Source: Pseudomonas sp. KK4 (GTDB lineage Bacteria; Pseudomonadota; Gammaproteobacteria; Pseudomonadales; Pseudomonadaceae). From it: a DNA stretch of 41,009 bases. The stretch spans positions 1-41,009 of the forward strand of contig NZ_LYVP01000050.1 of assembly GCF_001984065.1 (NCBI RefSeq), in the 5' to 3' direction. Under the pieces are notes generated by a model that was not told the DNA's origin, searched no databases, and saw nothing but the letters and a program-made list of their open reading frames with translations. Both the position numbers and the translations under genes were made by a program. Below, piece by piece: positions 26,162-34,863 of the stretch (the first letter of the stretch is position 1; the number at the start of each line of letters is the position of its first letter).

Positions 26162-26198
26162 AAAAGCCCTGCACGGTTCGCCGTGCGGGGCTTTTTAT
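26162..26198 (+). terminator. Rho-independent terminator of metK
   Basis: AAAAGCCCTGCACGG and CCGTGCGGGGCTTTT pair around a TTCG tetraloop, followed by more T residues. A 15-bp stem with one T-G wobble. Confidence 0.95.
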
Positions 26199-26225
26199 TG
26201 GCTTTTGCTTGAGACCGCGTCGCCG

Positions 26226-26303
26226 CCTTCGCGAGCAAGCCCGCTCCCACAGGGAACCGGGTGCTCACCACAAATCACTGTGGGAGCGGGCTTGCTCGCG
26301 AAG
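26226..26303. repeat. REP doublet (class A)
   Basis: Inverted class A pair at 26226-26252 and 26279-26303, directly after the metK terminator and before ligB. Confidence 0.9.
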
Positions 26304-26405
26304 AGGCCAGTCCTGCCACCAGAAATGCCTGGCAAAACACCCACCCTTTGCCTCACCCCACACTGACCTAGCCTTGAGGCACCTCAACGAGCAAGGACGC
26401 TCACG

Positions 26406-28073
26406 ATGCGCCTGTTTTTCACCCTCCTGCTGTGCCTTTTCTGCCTCACCACCCAAGCCAGTCAATGCCCGGACTGGCCACCCGAACGCGCCGCGAACGA
26501 AATCGCCACCCTGCAAAAACAGATCGACCGCTGGGACGACAGCTATCACCGCGAAGGCAAATCCCTGGTCGCCGATGAGCTCTACGACCAGTCTCGCGCG
26601 CGTCTGGCTCATTGGCGCCAATGCTTCAAACGGGATGCGCCAGTCACCCCGTTGAGTGCGGCGCGAGGCACGGTTTCCCATCCGATTGCCCACACCGGTC
26701 TGGACAAGTTGCAGGATGAGCGAGCCGTCGAAGACTGGATGCACCATCGCACGGACGTCTGGGTTCAGCCCAAGGTCGACGGCGTGGCCGTGTCCTTGAT
26801 CTACCACCAGGGCCTGCTGACCCAGGCGGTCAGTCGCGGCGACGGTGTGCAGGGCCAGGACTGGACCGCATCGGCACGTCAGATTGCCGCCATTCCACAA
26901 CAGCTCGCACAACCTCAGGACCTGCTGGTACAAGGCGAACTTTACTGGCGCCTGAACGACCACGTTCAGGCCCAGGCCGGCAGCCTCAATGCACGCTCCA
27001 CGGTCGCCGGGTTAATGGCTCGCAAGACATTGACTGCAGAGCAGGCAGGCGGGATCGGCCTGTTCGTCTGGGACTGGCCACAGGGTCCGGCGACCCTGCC
27101 CGAGCGGGTGGCGACGCTGGACGAACTGGGCTTTCCAGCGACCGCGGCGTACAGCCAGCCGATCAACTCACTGGCCGATGCCCAGCGCTGGCGCGATCAC
27201 TGGTATCGCTCACCCCTGCCCTTTGCCAGCGACGGCATCGTTCTGCGTCAGGGACAGCGCCCGCCCGCCGAGCGCTGGCAGGCCAAACCGTCTCACTGGA
27301 GCGTTGCCTGGAAATACCCCTTCGCCCAGGCCCTGGCCGAAGTGCGCAAGGTCCACTTCAAGATGGGTCGAACCGGTCGCATCACTCCGGTGCTCGAGTT
27401 GCTACCGGTGATGCTCGATGACCGGCAGATCAGGCGAGTCAGCGTCAGCTCCCTGCAACGCTGGCAGGCGTTGGACATTCGCCCAGGCGATCAGGTCGCC
27501 ATCAGCCTCGCGGGCTTGACCATTCCCCGGCTGGACGGGGTGGTCTCCCGCAGCACCGAGCGCCCGGACTTGCACGTGCCCGCAGCAAGCGACTTTCATT
27601 CCTTGAGCTGCTGGCAGCCGACACCCGGTTGCGAAGGCCAGTTCCTCGCTCGCCTGGCCTGGCTCAGCGGCAAACAGGGCCTGGCGCTGCCCCATGTCGG
27701 TCCCGGCACCTGGGAAAAACTGCTTCAGGCCGGGCGCCTGAACAGTCTGTTGGATTGGTTGAACCTCGATGCCCAAGAGCTTGCTAACATTGATGGCTTG
27801 GGCGAGCGCAGCGCCGCGCGCCTTTACACCAGTTTCGACAGTGCCCGAAAACGCCCTTTCGCCCGCTGGCTCAAGGCCTTGGGCATGCCACCGACAGGCC
27901 AGGCACGCCTTGCCGATTCATGGCAGGCGCTGGCGCAACGAGACACCGAACAATGGCAGGCCGAGGCCGGAATCGGGCCAGCACGCGCCGCCCAGTTGAA
28001 GGCGTTTTTCCGCGACCCGCAGGTGCTGGCCTTGAGTGAAACATTGAGGGACGCCGGGATTGACGGTTTTTAG
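26406..28073 (+). CDS. ligB: NAD-dependent DNA ligase LigB
   Basis: Second, short NAD-dependent DNA ligase of 555 residues (LigA has about 670-780). It has the adenylation lysine in KVDGVA (Lys123), an OB-fold region with RTGRITPVLEL, and helix-hairpin-helix stretches near the C-terminus (NIDGLGERSAARLY, GIGPARAAQLKAF). The four-cysteine zinc finger is reduced and there is no BRCT domain, as known for LigB. The N-terminus MRLFFTLLLCLFCLTTQASQCPDW reads like a cleavable signal peptide; E. coli LigB has the same feature. The ATG has AAGGA about 9 nt upstream. The biological role of LigB is unclear. Confidence 0.92.
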   Translation: MRLFFTLLLCLFCLTTQASQCPDWPPERAANEIATLQKQIDRWDDSYHREGKSLVADELYDQSRARLAHWRQCFKRDAPVTPLSAARGTVSHPIAHTGLDKLQDERAVEDWMHHRTDVWVQPKVDGVAVSLIYHQGLLTQAVSRGDGVQGQDWTASARQIAAIPQQLAQPQDLLVQGELYWRLNDHVQAQAGSLNARSTVAGLMARKTLTAEQAGGIGLFVWDWPQGPATLPERVATLDELGFPATAAYSQPINSLADAQRWRDHWYRSPLPFASDGIVLRQGQRPPAERWQAKPSHWSVAWKYPFAQALAEVRKVHFKMGRTGRITPVLELLPVMLDDRQIRRVSVSSLQRWQALDIRPGDQVAISLAGLTIPRLDGVVSRSTERPDLHVPAASDFHSLSCWQPTPGCEGQFLARLAWLSGKQGLALPHVGPGTWEKLLQAGRLNSLLDWLNLDAQELANIDGLGERSAARLYTSFDSARKRPFARWLKALGMPPTGQARLADSWQALAQRDTEQWQAEAGIGPARAAQLKAFFRDPQVLALSETLRDAGIDGF

Positions 28074-28154
28074 CCGCCCGGGAACCCGGTAGTACCGATA
28101 GGCTCCAACAAGCCATCGCCGCATCGAATCGATTGCCTTTCACACGGAGCTTTT

Positions 28155-28550
28155 ATGAAACGACTTTCACCGCTGGCCCTGCTGACCCTCTGCACGGTGT
28201 TGGCCGGCCCGCTGATGGCCGACGAAGAGGCGCCAGGGCTGACCGGTTGCGCCGCCAAGAAGCAAGGCATCATCAATCAGATCGAGCTGGCCAAGTCCCA
28301 CGGCAACGCCGATCAGCAGGCTGGCCTGGAAAAAGCCCTGAGCGAAGTCAGCGCCAACTGCACCGAGGCCTCACTGAAGAAAGAGCGCGAGAACAAGGTG
28401 CTCGATGCCAAGCACGAAGTCAGCAGGCGACAGGCCGACCTGGACAAGGCCATGAAAAAAGGCGATCCGGAGAAAATCAACAAACGCAAAGACAAACTCG
28501 CCCAGTCCCGCAAGGAACTGCAGGAAGCGGTGGATGAACTGGATAAGTAA
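28155..28550 (+). CDS. DUF1090-family periplasmic protein (YqjC-like)
   Basis: A 131-residue protein with a signal peptide (about 1-22, ending LMA) followed by a charged helical domain: LTGCAAKKQGIINQIELAKSHGN, a second cysteine in SANCTEASL, then a lysine/glutamate-rich coiled-coil tail (VSRRQADLDKAMKKGDPEKI). This is the DUF1090/YqjC pattern; function is unknown. The ATG has GGAG about 6 nt upstream. It follows ligB by 81 nt and may be independent. A REP region of class B follows. Confidence 0.88.
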   Translation: MKRLSPLALLTLCTVLAGPLMADEEAPGLTGCAAKKQGIINQIELAKSHGNADQQAGLEKALSEVSANCTEASLKKERENKVLDAKHEVSRRQADLDKAMKKGDPEKINKRKDKLAQSRKELQEAVDELDK

Positions 28551-28568
28551 GGTCGTTATCAAGCATTG

Positions 28569-28705
28569 CGTGGCGAGGGAGCATGCTCCCGCCGGGTTGC
28601 GAAACGCCCCCAAAAACCGGCAATCGCAGTTAGCCAGATAAACCGCGCGGGTCGGTTTGCGCCTGCTTCGCAGTCGAACGGGAGCAAGCTCCCTCGCCAC
28701 GACTG
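28569..28705. repeat. REP doublet of class B
   Basis: Two copies of GGCGAGGGAGCTTGCTCCCG-type REP in inverted orientation (28571-28600, with CAT in place of CTT, and 28678-28702 on the opposite strand). The flanking GGGTTGCG and CGCAGTCG tails also match the single copy at the window start. The sequence differs clearly from the class A repeats. Confidence 0.85.
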
Positions 28706-28711
28706 CGCTTA

Positions 28712-29161
28712 TCAATGATCCCTGAAAGCCTTATGACACGCACTGCAAGCATCTTCGACCTTCTGCACCGCCGGCCCCAGGTTGCTGGCCTTGTAGGGTT
28801 GAACCTGGCTGGCGATCACCAATTCACCGGTGGCCTTTTCAAGGTCGCGAGCCATGCCTTGGAAGCGAGCCTGCTGCTCCCAGACATCGCTCTTGGCGCT
28901 GGTGTGGTCTTCTTCACGCACCTGCGGAAAATGCTTCCACGGTTCATGGGACAATGCGTCGAGCTTCACCGCGCCTTCGGCGAATTTGGGGCCATCGAAC
29001 GGGATGCGGCCACGCAACATGCCACCCAAGTCTTCACCGGTCTTGAGCATTTGCTTGAAAATCGCCTTGCGTTGGCCCAGCGGCGAATTGGGGTCGACAC
29101 CGCCGCAAGCGGACAAGGTCAGGCAGGCCAGCAATACAACGGAAAGTCTTTTAAGAGTCAT
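28712..29161 (-). CDS. Lipoprotein cytochrome c' (class II c-type)
   Basis: A 149-residue predicted membrane-anchored c-type cytochrome. The signal peptide ends in LSAC (lipidated Cys19), and the single haem site CSACH (139-143) is close to the C-terminus, followed by KAFR, which is typical of cytochrome c'. The middle is a four-helix-bundle pattern with KAIFKQML, a variant of the family's N-terminal helix, and an FPxxxxxEDHTSAKSDVWE segment. Cytochromes c' bind NO or carry electrons; the partner here is unknown. The ATG at 29161 is preferred (MTLKRLSVV is a good lipoprotein signal), with an alternative six codons upstream. Divergent from mltA. Confidence 0.83.
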   Translation of the reverse strand: MTLKRLSVVLLACLTLSACGGVDPNSPLGQRKAIFKQMLKTGEDLGGMLRGRIPFDGPKFAEGAVKLDALSHEPWKHFPQVREEDHTSAKSDVWEQQARFQGMARDLEKATGELVIASQVQPYKASNLGPAVQKVEDACSACHKAFRDH

Positions 29162-29304
29162 GGTGGCTTCAGGCTTCATGCTTCAGGTCGGGGGGAAACG
29201 GCGGCCAGTATCCTCGCGTCCTCGACAAACACCAATAGCCCTATTATCAATACGGGTTGCATGAGCGCATGGAGCACTCGGGCAACCGGCAAAGGAATCA
29301 CTCC

Positions 29305-30504
29305 ATGAACAGCCGTTTCACGGCCTGGCGTCGCAGCCTGGCCCGAACCCTGCCAATAGCGACCCTGTCGATGGTGGCCCTGCTCGCAGGCTGCACCGGT
29401 GGCGACAAGCAACAACCGAAAACCCACGCACTGGCCACCTACTCTGCCGCCACCTGGGAAGCACTGCCGGCGGTGTCCGACAGTGACCTGGTTGCCGGTT
29501 TCGGCTCGTGGCGCAGCGCCTGTACCCGACTCAAGGCCGACCCGGTCTGGGGCGGGACCTGCGCGGCGGCCGCCAATGTGCCGCAAACCGCCGGCGACAT
29601 TCGCGGCTTCCTCAAACAGAACCTCGATGTCTACGGCCTGCGCGCCGCCAACGACAACCCCAACGGCCTGATCACCGGTTACTACGAACCGGTCTACCCC
29701 GGCAGCCTGACCCAGACCGCTACGGCCAACATCCCGGTGTACGGCGTGCCCGAAGACATGATCATCGTCGCCCTGGACAGCCTCTACCCGGAGCTCAAGG
29801 GCAAACGCCTGCGCGGTCGCCTTGAAGGTCGCGTGCTCAAGCCCTACGACGATGCGGCGACCATCGAAACCAAAGGCGTCAAGGCACCGGTGGTGGCCTG
29901 GCTGACCGATCCGATGAACCTGCAGTTCCTGCAAATCCAAGGTTCAGGGCGTATTCAGCTCGACAGCGGTCGCCAGTTGCGCATCGCCTATGCCGACCAG
30001 AATGGCCACCCCTATCGACCGATCGGCCGCTGGCTGGTTGAACAGGGTGAGCTGAAGAAGGAAGACGTGACCATGGGTGCGATCAGCGCCTGGGCCAAGG
30101 CCAATCCGTCGCGCATTCCGCAACTGTTGGGCAGCAATCCAAGCTATGTATTTTTCACCCGCAATCCCGACAGCAACGAAGGCCCTCGCGGCTCGTTGAA
30201 CGTGCCATTGACCGCGGGTTACAGCGCGGCGGTGGATCGCAAGGTGATTCCGTTGGGCAGCCTGTTGTGGCTATCGACCACCAAGCCTGATGGCAGTGCG
30301 CTGGTGCGGCCTGTTGCGGCACAGGACACCGGCGGCGCGATAGCCGGCGAGGTCCGTGCGGACCTGTTCTGGGGCACCGGTGAAGCGGCCGGGCAATTGG
30401 CCGGGGACATGAAGCAGCAGGGGCAGATCTGGATGTTGTGGCCTAAAGGCGCGGCGTTGCCGCAAGTGCCGCAGGTGGCGGACGCAGAGAAGACCAAGCC
30501 GTAA
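29305..30504 (+). CDS. mltA: Membrane-bound lytic murein transglycosylase A
   Basis: Outer-membrane lipoprotein that cleaves peptidoglycan glycan strands to anhydro-muropeptides. The 399-residue protein has a lipobox (LLAGC) after a positively charged start, the MltA domain (GLITGYYEPVYPG, QIQGSGRIQL) and the C-terminal 3D domain with catalytic Asp341 in AQDTGGAI. The ATG at 29305 is chosen for its AAAGGAA site; an in-frame ATG 16 codons upstream has none. The length is slightly above E. coli MltA (365), as usual in Pseudomonas. A class C REP doublet follows. Confidence 0.94.
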   Translation: MNSRFTAWRRSLARTLPIATLSMVALLAGCTGGDKQQPKTHALATYSAATWEALPAVSDSDLVAGFGSWRSACTRLKADPVWGGTCAAAANVPQTAGDIRGFLKQNLDVYGLRAANDNPNGLITGYYEPVYPGSLTQTATANIPVYGVPEDMIIVALDSLYPELKGKRLRGRLEGRVLKPYDDAATIETKGVKAPVVAWLTDPMNLQFLQIQGSGRIQLDSGRQLRIAYADQNGHPYRPIGRWLVEQGELKKEDVTMGAISAWAKANPSRIPQLLGSNPSYVFFTRNPDSNEGPRGSLNVPLTAGYSAAVDRKVIPLGSLLWLSTTKPDGSALVRPVAAQDTGGAIAGEVRADLFWGTGEAAGQLAGDMKQQGQIWMLWPKGAALPQVPQVADAEKTKP

Positions 30505-30528
30505 GTGAACGTTGGTCGTTGGACAGCT

Positions 30529-30596
30529 ATCGCGAGCAGGCTCGCTCCCAAAGTTGATCGCATCCCCTGTGGGAGCGAGCCTGCTCGCGATGGCGC
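30529..30596. repeat. REP doublet of class C
   Basis: Inverted pair at 30529-30550 and 30569-30596, core GGGAGCGAGCCTGCTCGCGA. It differs from class A in having GAGCC in place of GGGCTT in the centre. It lies between convergent mltA and the MAPEG gene. Confidence 0.88.
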
Positions 30597-30615
30597 CCTC
30601 AAGGGCACAGAGGAT

Positions 30616-30999
30616 TCAGACAGACACAAAAAAGAACGCCGCAATCAACCCCATCCCCACGAACCACACCAGCGACCGCATGATCGCCCAGTCCGCCAGA
30701 TAGCAAATGATGTACAGCAACCGGCTGGTGATGAACAACACCGACAGCACGTTGATCGTCACCAGTTCGGCATTGCCTGCCAGATGCGCCACGATCACCG
30801 CTGCGGCAAACGCCGGGGTCACTTCGAAGCTGTTGAGCTGCGCCGCATGGGCGCGTCTGCCCAAGCCGTTCAGAGAATCAAGAAAATCCCGCGGATCGTG
30901 GTTGTCATCCAGCCTGAACCCGCCACTGACCTTGGCCACGACCGTGCACACGTAAGGCAGGAAAATCGCGATCAAAATGCACCACAGAGCAACCGTCAT
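30616..30999 (-). CDS. MAPEG-family membrane protein
   Basis: A 127-residue inner-membrane protein with four predicted transmembrane segments and the MAPEG pattern, including RRAHAAQLNSFEVTPAFAAAV (the conserved glutathione-region loop) and SRLLYIICYLADWAIMRSLVW. Eukaryotic MAPEG proteins include glutathione transferases and leukotriene synthases; the bacterial members are mostly uncharacterised. The ATG has AAGGGA upstream. It begins 15 nt after the EamA gene stop, so the two probably form an operon. Confidence 0.85.
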   Translation of the reverse strand: MTVALWCILIAIFLPYVCTVVAKVSGGFRLDDNHDPRDFLDSLNGLGRRAHAAQLNSFEVTPAFAAAVIVAHLAGNAELVTINVLSVLFITSRLLYIICYLADWAIMRSLVWFVGMGLIAAFFFVSV

Positions 31000-31014
31000 A
31001 GAGCAATCCCTTCT

Positions 31015-31848
31015 TCAGAATTTCATCACCAGCATGCCGATCAATACCAGCCCACAGGCTAAGAGCCGCGGCCGGCCGAAAGGTTCTTTCAGGTAACGCA
31101 TACCGAACAGCACCACCAGGATCACGCTGATTTCGCGCAACGCCGCCGCTTCGGCAATCGATCCCAGTTGCATGGCCCACAGCACCAGAGCGTAGCTGAA
31201 CAACACGCAGAAACCGACCGCCAGGCCCAATCGCCACTGCTCGCGCCAGAACAACTTGAACGCCGGCCGCTTGCGCACCCAGGCCAGCAACGGGAAGGGC
31301 CAGGCGCTGATCAGCGTCACCCACACCAGGTAGTCCAGCGGGTGCGACCAGCGTCGCAGCGCCTGGCCGTCGATGAAGGTGTAGCAACCGATGCACAGGC
31401 CGATCAGCGCCACCACCGGCAACATCGACCACGGCAGTCGCGCACCGCCCCCGCCCTGCCATAGCAGGCAGAGCATGCCCAGCGGGATCAGCAGGATCCC
31501 GAAGATCTGCTGGTGGGTCAGCACCTCGCCGGCAAAAATCAGCGTCAACGCCAGCACCACCAGTGGCGACAGCCCGCGCATCAATGGATAGACCAGCCCG
31601 AGATCGCCGACGCGATAGGCCTGGATCAGCAGGTAGCGATAGAGCAATTCGAAGGCCGCCGAGGCCAGGATCCACGGCCAGATTTCCATAGGCGGCAGCG
31701 CCACGAACGGCAACAGCACCGCGACAAACAGCAGCGCCACGCTGTCCATGCACGCCACCACCAGCAGCCGTTCGGCGCTGAATTTGATCAGGGTATTCCA
31801 CGCCGCATGCAGCAACGCCGCCACCAACACCAAAGCCGTTGCAAGCAC
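31015..31848 (-). CDS. EamA/DMT-family transporter
   Basis: A 277-residue inner-membrane protein made of about ten hydrophobic helices in two EamA repeats (LLHAAWNTLIKFSAERLL opens the first; the second starts near LPWSMLPVVALIGLCIGCY). The drug/metabolite transporter superfamily exports amino acids, sugars or drugs; the substrate cannot be assigned here. The start is a GTG at 31848 with AAGGAG about 7 nt upstream. First gene of a two-gene unit with the MAPEG gene. Confidence 0.88.
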   Translation of the reverse strand: MLATALVLVAALLHAAWNTLIKFSAERLLVVACMDSVALLFVAVLLPFVALPPMEIWPWILASAAFELLYRYLLIQAYRVGDLGLVYPLMRGLSPLVVLALTLIFAGEVLTHQQIFGILLIPLGMLCLLWQGGGGARLPWSMLPVVALIGLCIGCYTFIDGQALRRWSHPLDYLVWVTLISAWPFPLLAWVRKRPAFKLFWREQWRLGLAVGFCVLFSYALVLWAMQLGSIAEAAALREISVILVVLFGMRYLKEPFGRPRLLACGLVLIGMLVMKF

Positions 31849-32169
31849 GGCGTACTCCTTATTGTTGCCCCCGCAATCCCCACTGTAGGAGCGAGCTCGC
31901 TCGCGATGAACGTCAGAGCAAAGCGATTATCCAGACAGCCCGCGTCATCGTTGACGACCCTCGCGAGCGAGCTCGCTCCTACAGGGAATGCGTAGAGAAT
32001 TGATTCGCGATATGTCAGCAGCTGTTTATACTGCAAGCGACCACGCCGCACTCAGTTGCGCACAGACTAATTCCAATAAAAACCCTGCCTTGTCCGCCCT
32101 CGTCGAGAACGGTCATCGGCCTGCGTATGCCTGATCACAGCGTCAAGACTACCGACAGAGACCTTGCGC
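31849..32169. other. 321-nt divergent intergenic region with class D REP doublet
   Basis: The left part (31882-31985) is a REP doublet. The right part (31986-32169) holds the promoter region of the MFS gene; the only recognisable element is a TATACT -10-like hexamer at 32027-32032, preceded at an over-long distance (21 nt) by TTGATT at 32000. Nothing else is identified. Confidence 0.5.
31882..31985. repeat. REP doublet of class D
   Basis: Inverted pair at 31882-31906 and 31959-31985, core AGGAGCGAGCTCGCTCGCGA, with CTGTAGGAG ends where class A has TGTGGGAG. It lies between divergent genes, unlike most others in the window. Confidence 0.88.
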
Positions 32170-33339
32170 ATGCCACTCGCTTTGCTTGCCCTCGCTGTTG
32201 CCGCGTTCGGCATCGGCACCACTGAATTCGTCATCATGGGCCTGCTGCCCGATGTCGCCCGCGACCTGGCGGTGAGCATTCCCCACGCTGGCCTGCTCAT
32301 CACCGGCTATGCCCTGGGCGTGGTATTCGGCGCACCGATCCTCGCGGTGGGCACCGCCAACATGCCGCGCAAAGCCACTTTGCTGGGCATGACGCTGATG
32401 TTCATCCTCGGCAACATGCTCTGCGCCCTGGCACCCAACTACGCCACGCTGATGGCCGCCCGGGTGGTGACTGCGCTGTGCCACGGTGCATTTTTCGGCA
32501 TCGGTTCGGTGGTGGCCGCCGGGCTGGTGGCGCCGAACAAGCGGGCCCAGGCCATTGCGATGATGTTCACCGGCCTGACCCTGGCCAACGTGCTGGGCGT
32601 GCCGTTGGGGACAGCGCTGGGGCAATACGCCGGGTGGCGCTCGACCTTCTGGGCGGTATCGGTGATCGGGGTGATCGCGGCCATCGCACAGTGGCTGTGG
32701 CTGCCGAAAAACATTGCGATGGACAAGGCCAACCTCGCCAGTGAGTTCAAGGTCCTGGGCAAGGTGAACGTGCTGCTGGCACTGGGCATGAGCGTGCTGG
32801 CCTCGACCAGCCTGTTCAGCGTCTTCACCTACATTGCGCCGATCCTGCAGGACATCACCGGTGTCAGCCCCCATGGCGTGACGGTCATGCTGCTGTTGTT
32901 CGGCGTGGGCTTGACCGCCGGCAGCATGCTAGGCGGCCGGTTGGCTGACAGTCGCTTGCTGCCTTCACTGGTCGGCATGGCACTGGCCGTGGTGCTGGTA
33001 TTGGCTGCCTTCAGCCAGACCAGCCATTCGGTGATCCCGGCGGCGATCACCCTGGTGCTGTGGGGGATTTTCGCTTTTGCGCTGTGCCCGATCTTGCAGC
33101 TGCTGATCATCGATCAGGCTCATGAAGCACCGAACCTGGGCTCGACCCTGAACCAGAGCGCCTTCAACCTCGGCAATGCGGCCGGTGCCTGGATCGGGGG
33201 CCTGGTGGTGGCCAGCGGCGCGGACCTGGCAGACCTGCCCTGGACCGGCGCGCTGGTCAGCGGCTTGACGGTGCTGACCGCGCTGTTTTTCATCTACCGC
33301 CAGCGTCGCAACGTCGTGACGGTCGGCACGTCGAGTTGA
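32170..33339 (+). CDS. MFS exporter, AraJ/YdhP-like (DHA1)
   Basis: A 389-residue 12-helix inner-membrane exporter of the major facilitator superfamily. It begins MPLALLALAVAAFGIGTTEFVIMGLLPDVARDL, followed by the GYALGVVFGAP motif and a charged loop (MPRKATLLG), like the AraJ/YdhP/NepI arabinose and purine-nucleoside exporters. ATG at 32170 is chosen because this is the common start in the family; a TTG at 32164 is better spaced from a weak GAGA site. The substrate is unknown. The stop codon is immediately next to the stop of the opposing FNT gene (no intervening base). Confidence 0.88.
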   Translation: MPLALLALAVAAFGIGTTEFVIMGLLPDVARDLAVSIPHAGLLITGYALGVVFGAPILAVGTANMPRKATLLGMTLMFILGNMLCALAPNYATLMAARVVTALCHGAFFGIGSVVAAGLVAPNKRAQAIAMMFTGLTLANVLGVPLGTALGQYAGWRSTFWAVSVIGVIAAIAQWLWLPKNIAMDKANLASEFKVLGKVNVLLALGMSVLASTSLFSVFTYIAPILQDITGVSPHGVTVMLLLFGVGLTAGSMLGGRLADSRLLPSLVGMALAVVLVLAAFSQTSHSVIPAAITLVLWGIFAFALCPILQLLIIDQAHEAPNLGSTLNQSAFNLGNAAGAWIGGLVVASGADLADLPWTGALVSGLTVLTALFFIYRQRRNVVTVGTSS

Positions 33340-34227
33340 TTACTTTTTGACCTTCTGCGGATCGGGCTCCTTGCCTGGGTCCGTCGCATCTTTCGGCGGT
33401 CCGCTCTCGCTGCGAATCTGCGCATGGCTGATCAGCGCAAAAATAAAACTGCCGCCGATGATATTCCCCGCCAGCGTGGGACCGGCGAACACCAGCCAGA
33501 AATCCTTCCACGGCAGCTCGCCGGCGAACACCAGGTACGACACTTCCAGGGAACCGACCACGATATGGGTGAAGTCGCCCAGCGCCATGAAGTAAGTGAT
33601 CAGGATAATGATCCAGATCTTGGCGCTCTCCATCGACGGAATCATCCACACCATGGTGGCGATCATCCAGCCGGAAATGATGCCCTTGGCGAACATCTGC
33701 GGCGTGTCGTTTTCCATGACCTTGCGCCCGATGTCGAGGAAGGCCACGTCAGTCTTGCTGTCGAAAATCGGCAGTTCCAGCATCACGTAGGCCACCAGCA
33801 GGGTGCCGCACAGGTTGCCTACCAGGACCACCGACCACAGCCGCAGCAAGCGGCCGAAGTTGCCCAGTGTGGGTTTGCTCATGATTGGCAGCACGGCTGT
33901 CAGGGTGTTCTCGGTGAACAGTTGCTGGCGCGAGAGAATCACCGCAAGAAACCCGGCGCAGTAGCCGAAACTGGCAATCACCTTGAAGCCTTCGCCATCG
34001 GGCAAGCGCGAGTTGAGCAGGCCCATGCCCATCAGCGACAGGCCCATGGTCAGGCCCGCGGCCAGCGCCGACCACCAGAGCGCGGCGATGCTGCGCTCAA
34101 GCTCCTGATCGCCCTGGGTGCGAATGATTTCATGCAGCACCGCTGCGCGCGGTGGCTGGCTCTTTTCGACCTCGTGCTGCTCTTTGGCGGAGAGGTCGGG
34201 GGTCTTGCCGTCTTTTCGAGTGTCCAT
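33340..34227 (-). CDS. Formate/nitrite transporter (FNT) family protein, YfdC-like
   Basis: A 295-residue integral membrane protein of the FNT pentameric channel family. Six hydrophobic helices with GYCAGFLAVILSRQQLFTEN (the conserved FNT loop), the FTHIVVGSLEV stretch and GNIIGGSFIFALISH. The charged N- and C-terminal tails (about 45 and 30 residues) make it closer to YfdC-type members than to FocA or NirC. Its ion is unknown. The ATG has AGGAG upstream. It converges with the MFS gene. Confidence 0.87.
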   Translation of the reverse strand: MDTRKDGKTPDLSAKEQHEVEKSQPPRAAVLHEIIRTQGDQELERSIAALWWSALAAGLTMGLSLMGMGLLNSRLPDGEGFKVIASFGYCAGFLAVILSRQQLFTENTLTAVLPIMSKPTLGNFGRLLRLWSVVLVGNLCGTLLVAYVMLELPIFDSKTDVAFLDIGRKVMENDTPQMFAKGIISGWMIATMVWMIPSMESAKIWIIILITYFMALGDFTHIVVGSLEVSYLVFAGELPWKDFWLVFAGPTLAGNIIGGSFIFALISHAQIRSESGPPKDATDPGKEPDPQKVKK

Positions 34228-34298
34228 AGAACTCCTGAACCGCTGGGTGCGATGTTGTTACGACCCGCGCGGTTCGAATTCCGTTCGTCACCCTCGAA

Positions 34299-34703
34299 TC
34301 ATTCGACGGCGGACTCGTCCTTGAACTGGTCTTTTACGTACTTGATCTCGGTGCGACCGTGGGGCGCAGGCAGGCCGTCTTCACCGAGGTTGACGAAGAC
34401 CATCTTCTCGACCGTCAGGATGCTCTTGCGGGTGATTTTGTTGCGCACTTCGCAGGTCAGGGTGATCGAGGTGCGACCGAACTCGGTGGCGGTGATGCCC
34501 AGCTCGATGATGTCGCCCTGGCGCGAGGCGCTGACGAAGTTGATCTCGGAAATGTATTTGGTGACGACGCGCTGGTTGCCCAGCTGGACGATGGCGTAGA
34601 TTGCCGCTTCTTCGTCGATCCAGCGCAACAGGCTGCCGCCGAACAGCGTGCCGTTGGGGTTGAGGTCTTCGGGTTTGACCCATTTGCGGGTGTGGAAATT
34701 CAT
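34299..34703 (-). CDS. Acyl-CoA thioesterase (hotdog fold, YciA/BACH-like)
   Basis: A 134-residue cytoplasmic hotdog-fold enzyme that hydrolyses acyl-CoA to free acid and CoA. It has the family segments LFGGSLLRWIDEEAAIYA (with the catalytic Asp of the hotdog helix), YISEINFVSASRQGDIIE and the RTSITLTCEVRN strand. The ATG at 34703 is favoured over the GTG at 34709 because AGGAG sits 5 nt before it, whereas for the GTG the site would overlap the start. Chain-length preference cannot be read from sequence. Confidence 0.86.
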   Translation of the reverse strand: MNFHTRKWVKPEDLNPNGTLFGGSLLRWIDEEAAIYAIVQLGNQRVVTKYISEINFVSASRQGDIIELGITATEFGRTSITLTCEVRNKITRKSILTVEKMVFVNLGEDGLPAPHGRTEIKYVKDQFKDESAVE

Positions 34704-34823
34704 GCTCACTCCTGACCGTCTTGCCGATTGATGCCGCCTATCATGGCAGAGCCCGGACTAGAGCTCTATCGGGCTTCGACTATGGCCTCGATTACCGTTC
34801 GGACATTGACCCACAGAAAGGCT

Positions 34824-34851
34824 TTGGAAGATCAGCATAGCCCGCTATAAT
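34824..34851 (+). promoter_or_regulatory. Sigma-70 promoter of ahcY
   Basis: TTGGAA (34824-34829) and a consensus TATAAT (34846-34851) are separated by 16 nt, with transcription expected to begin near 34858. The transcript would carry a leader of about 170 nt containing the hairpin at 34864 and the SAH aptamer. Confidence 0.6.
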
Positions 34852-34863
34852 CGCCCCCGTTTC

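Noticed and set aside
28569..28705. Possible terminator or small RNA after the DUF1090 gene
   Set aside because: The pairing segments are explained by class B REP units, with no T-tract and no promoter of their own.
34806..34811. TTGACC as the -35 element of the ahcY promoter
   Set aside because: It lies 34 nt before TATAAT, too far for sigma-70; TTGGAA at 34824 gives a normal 16-nt spacer.
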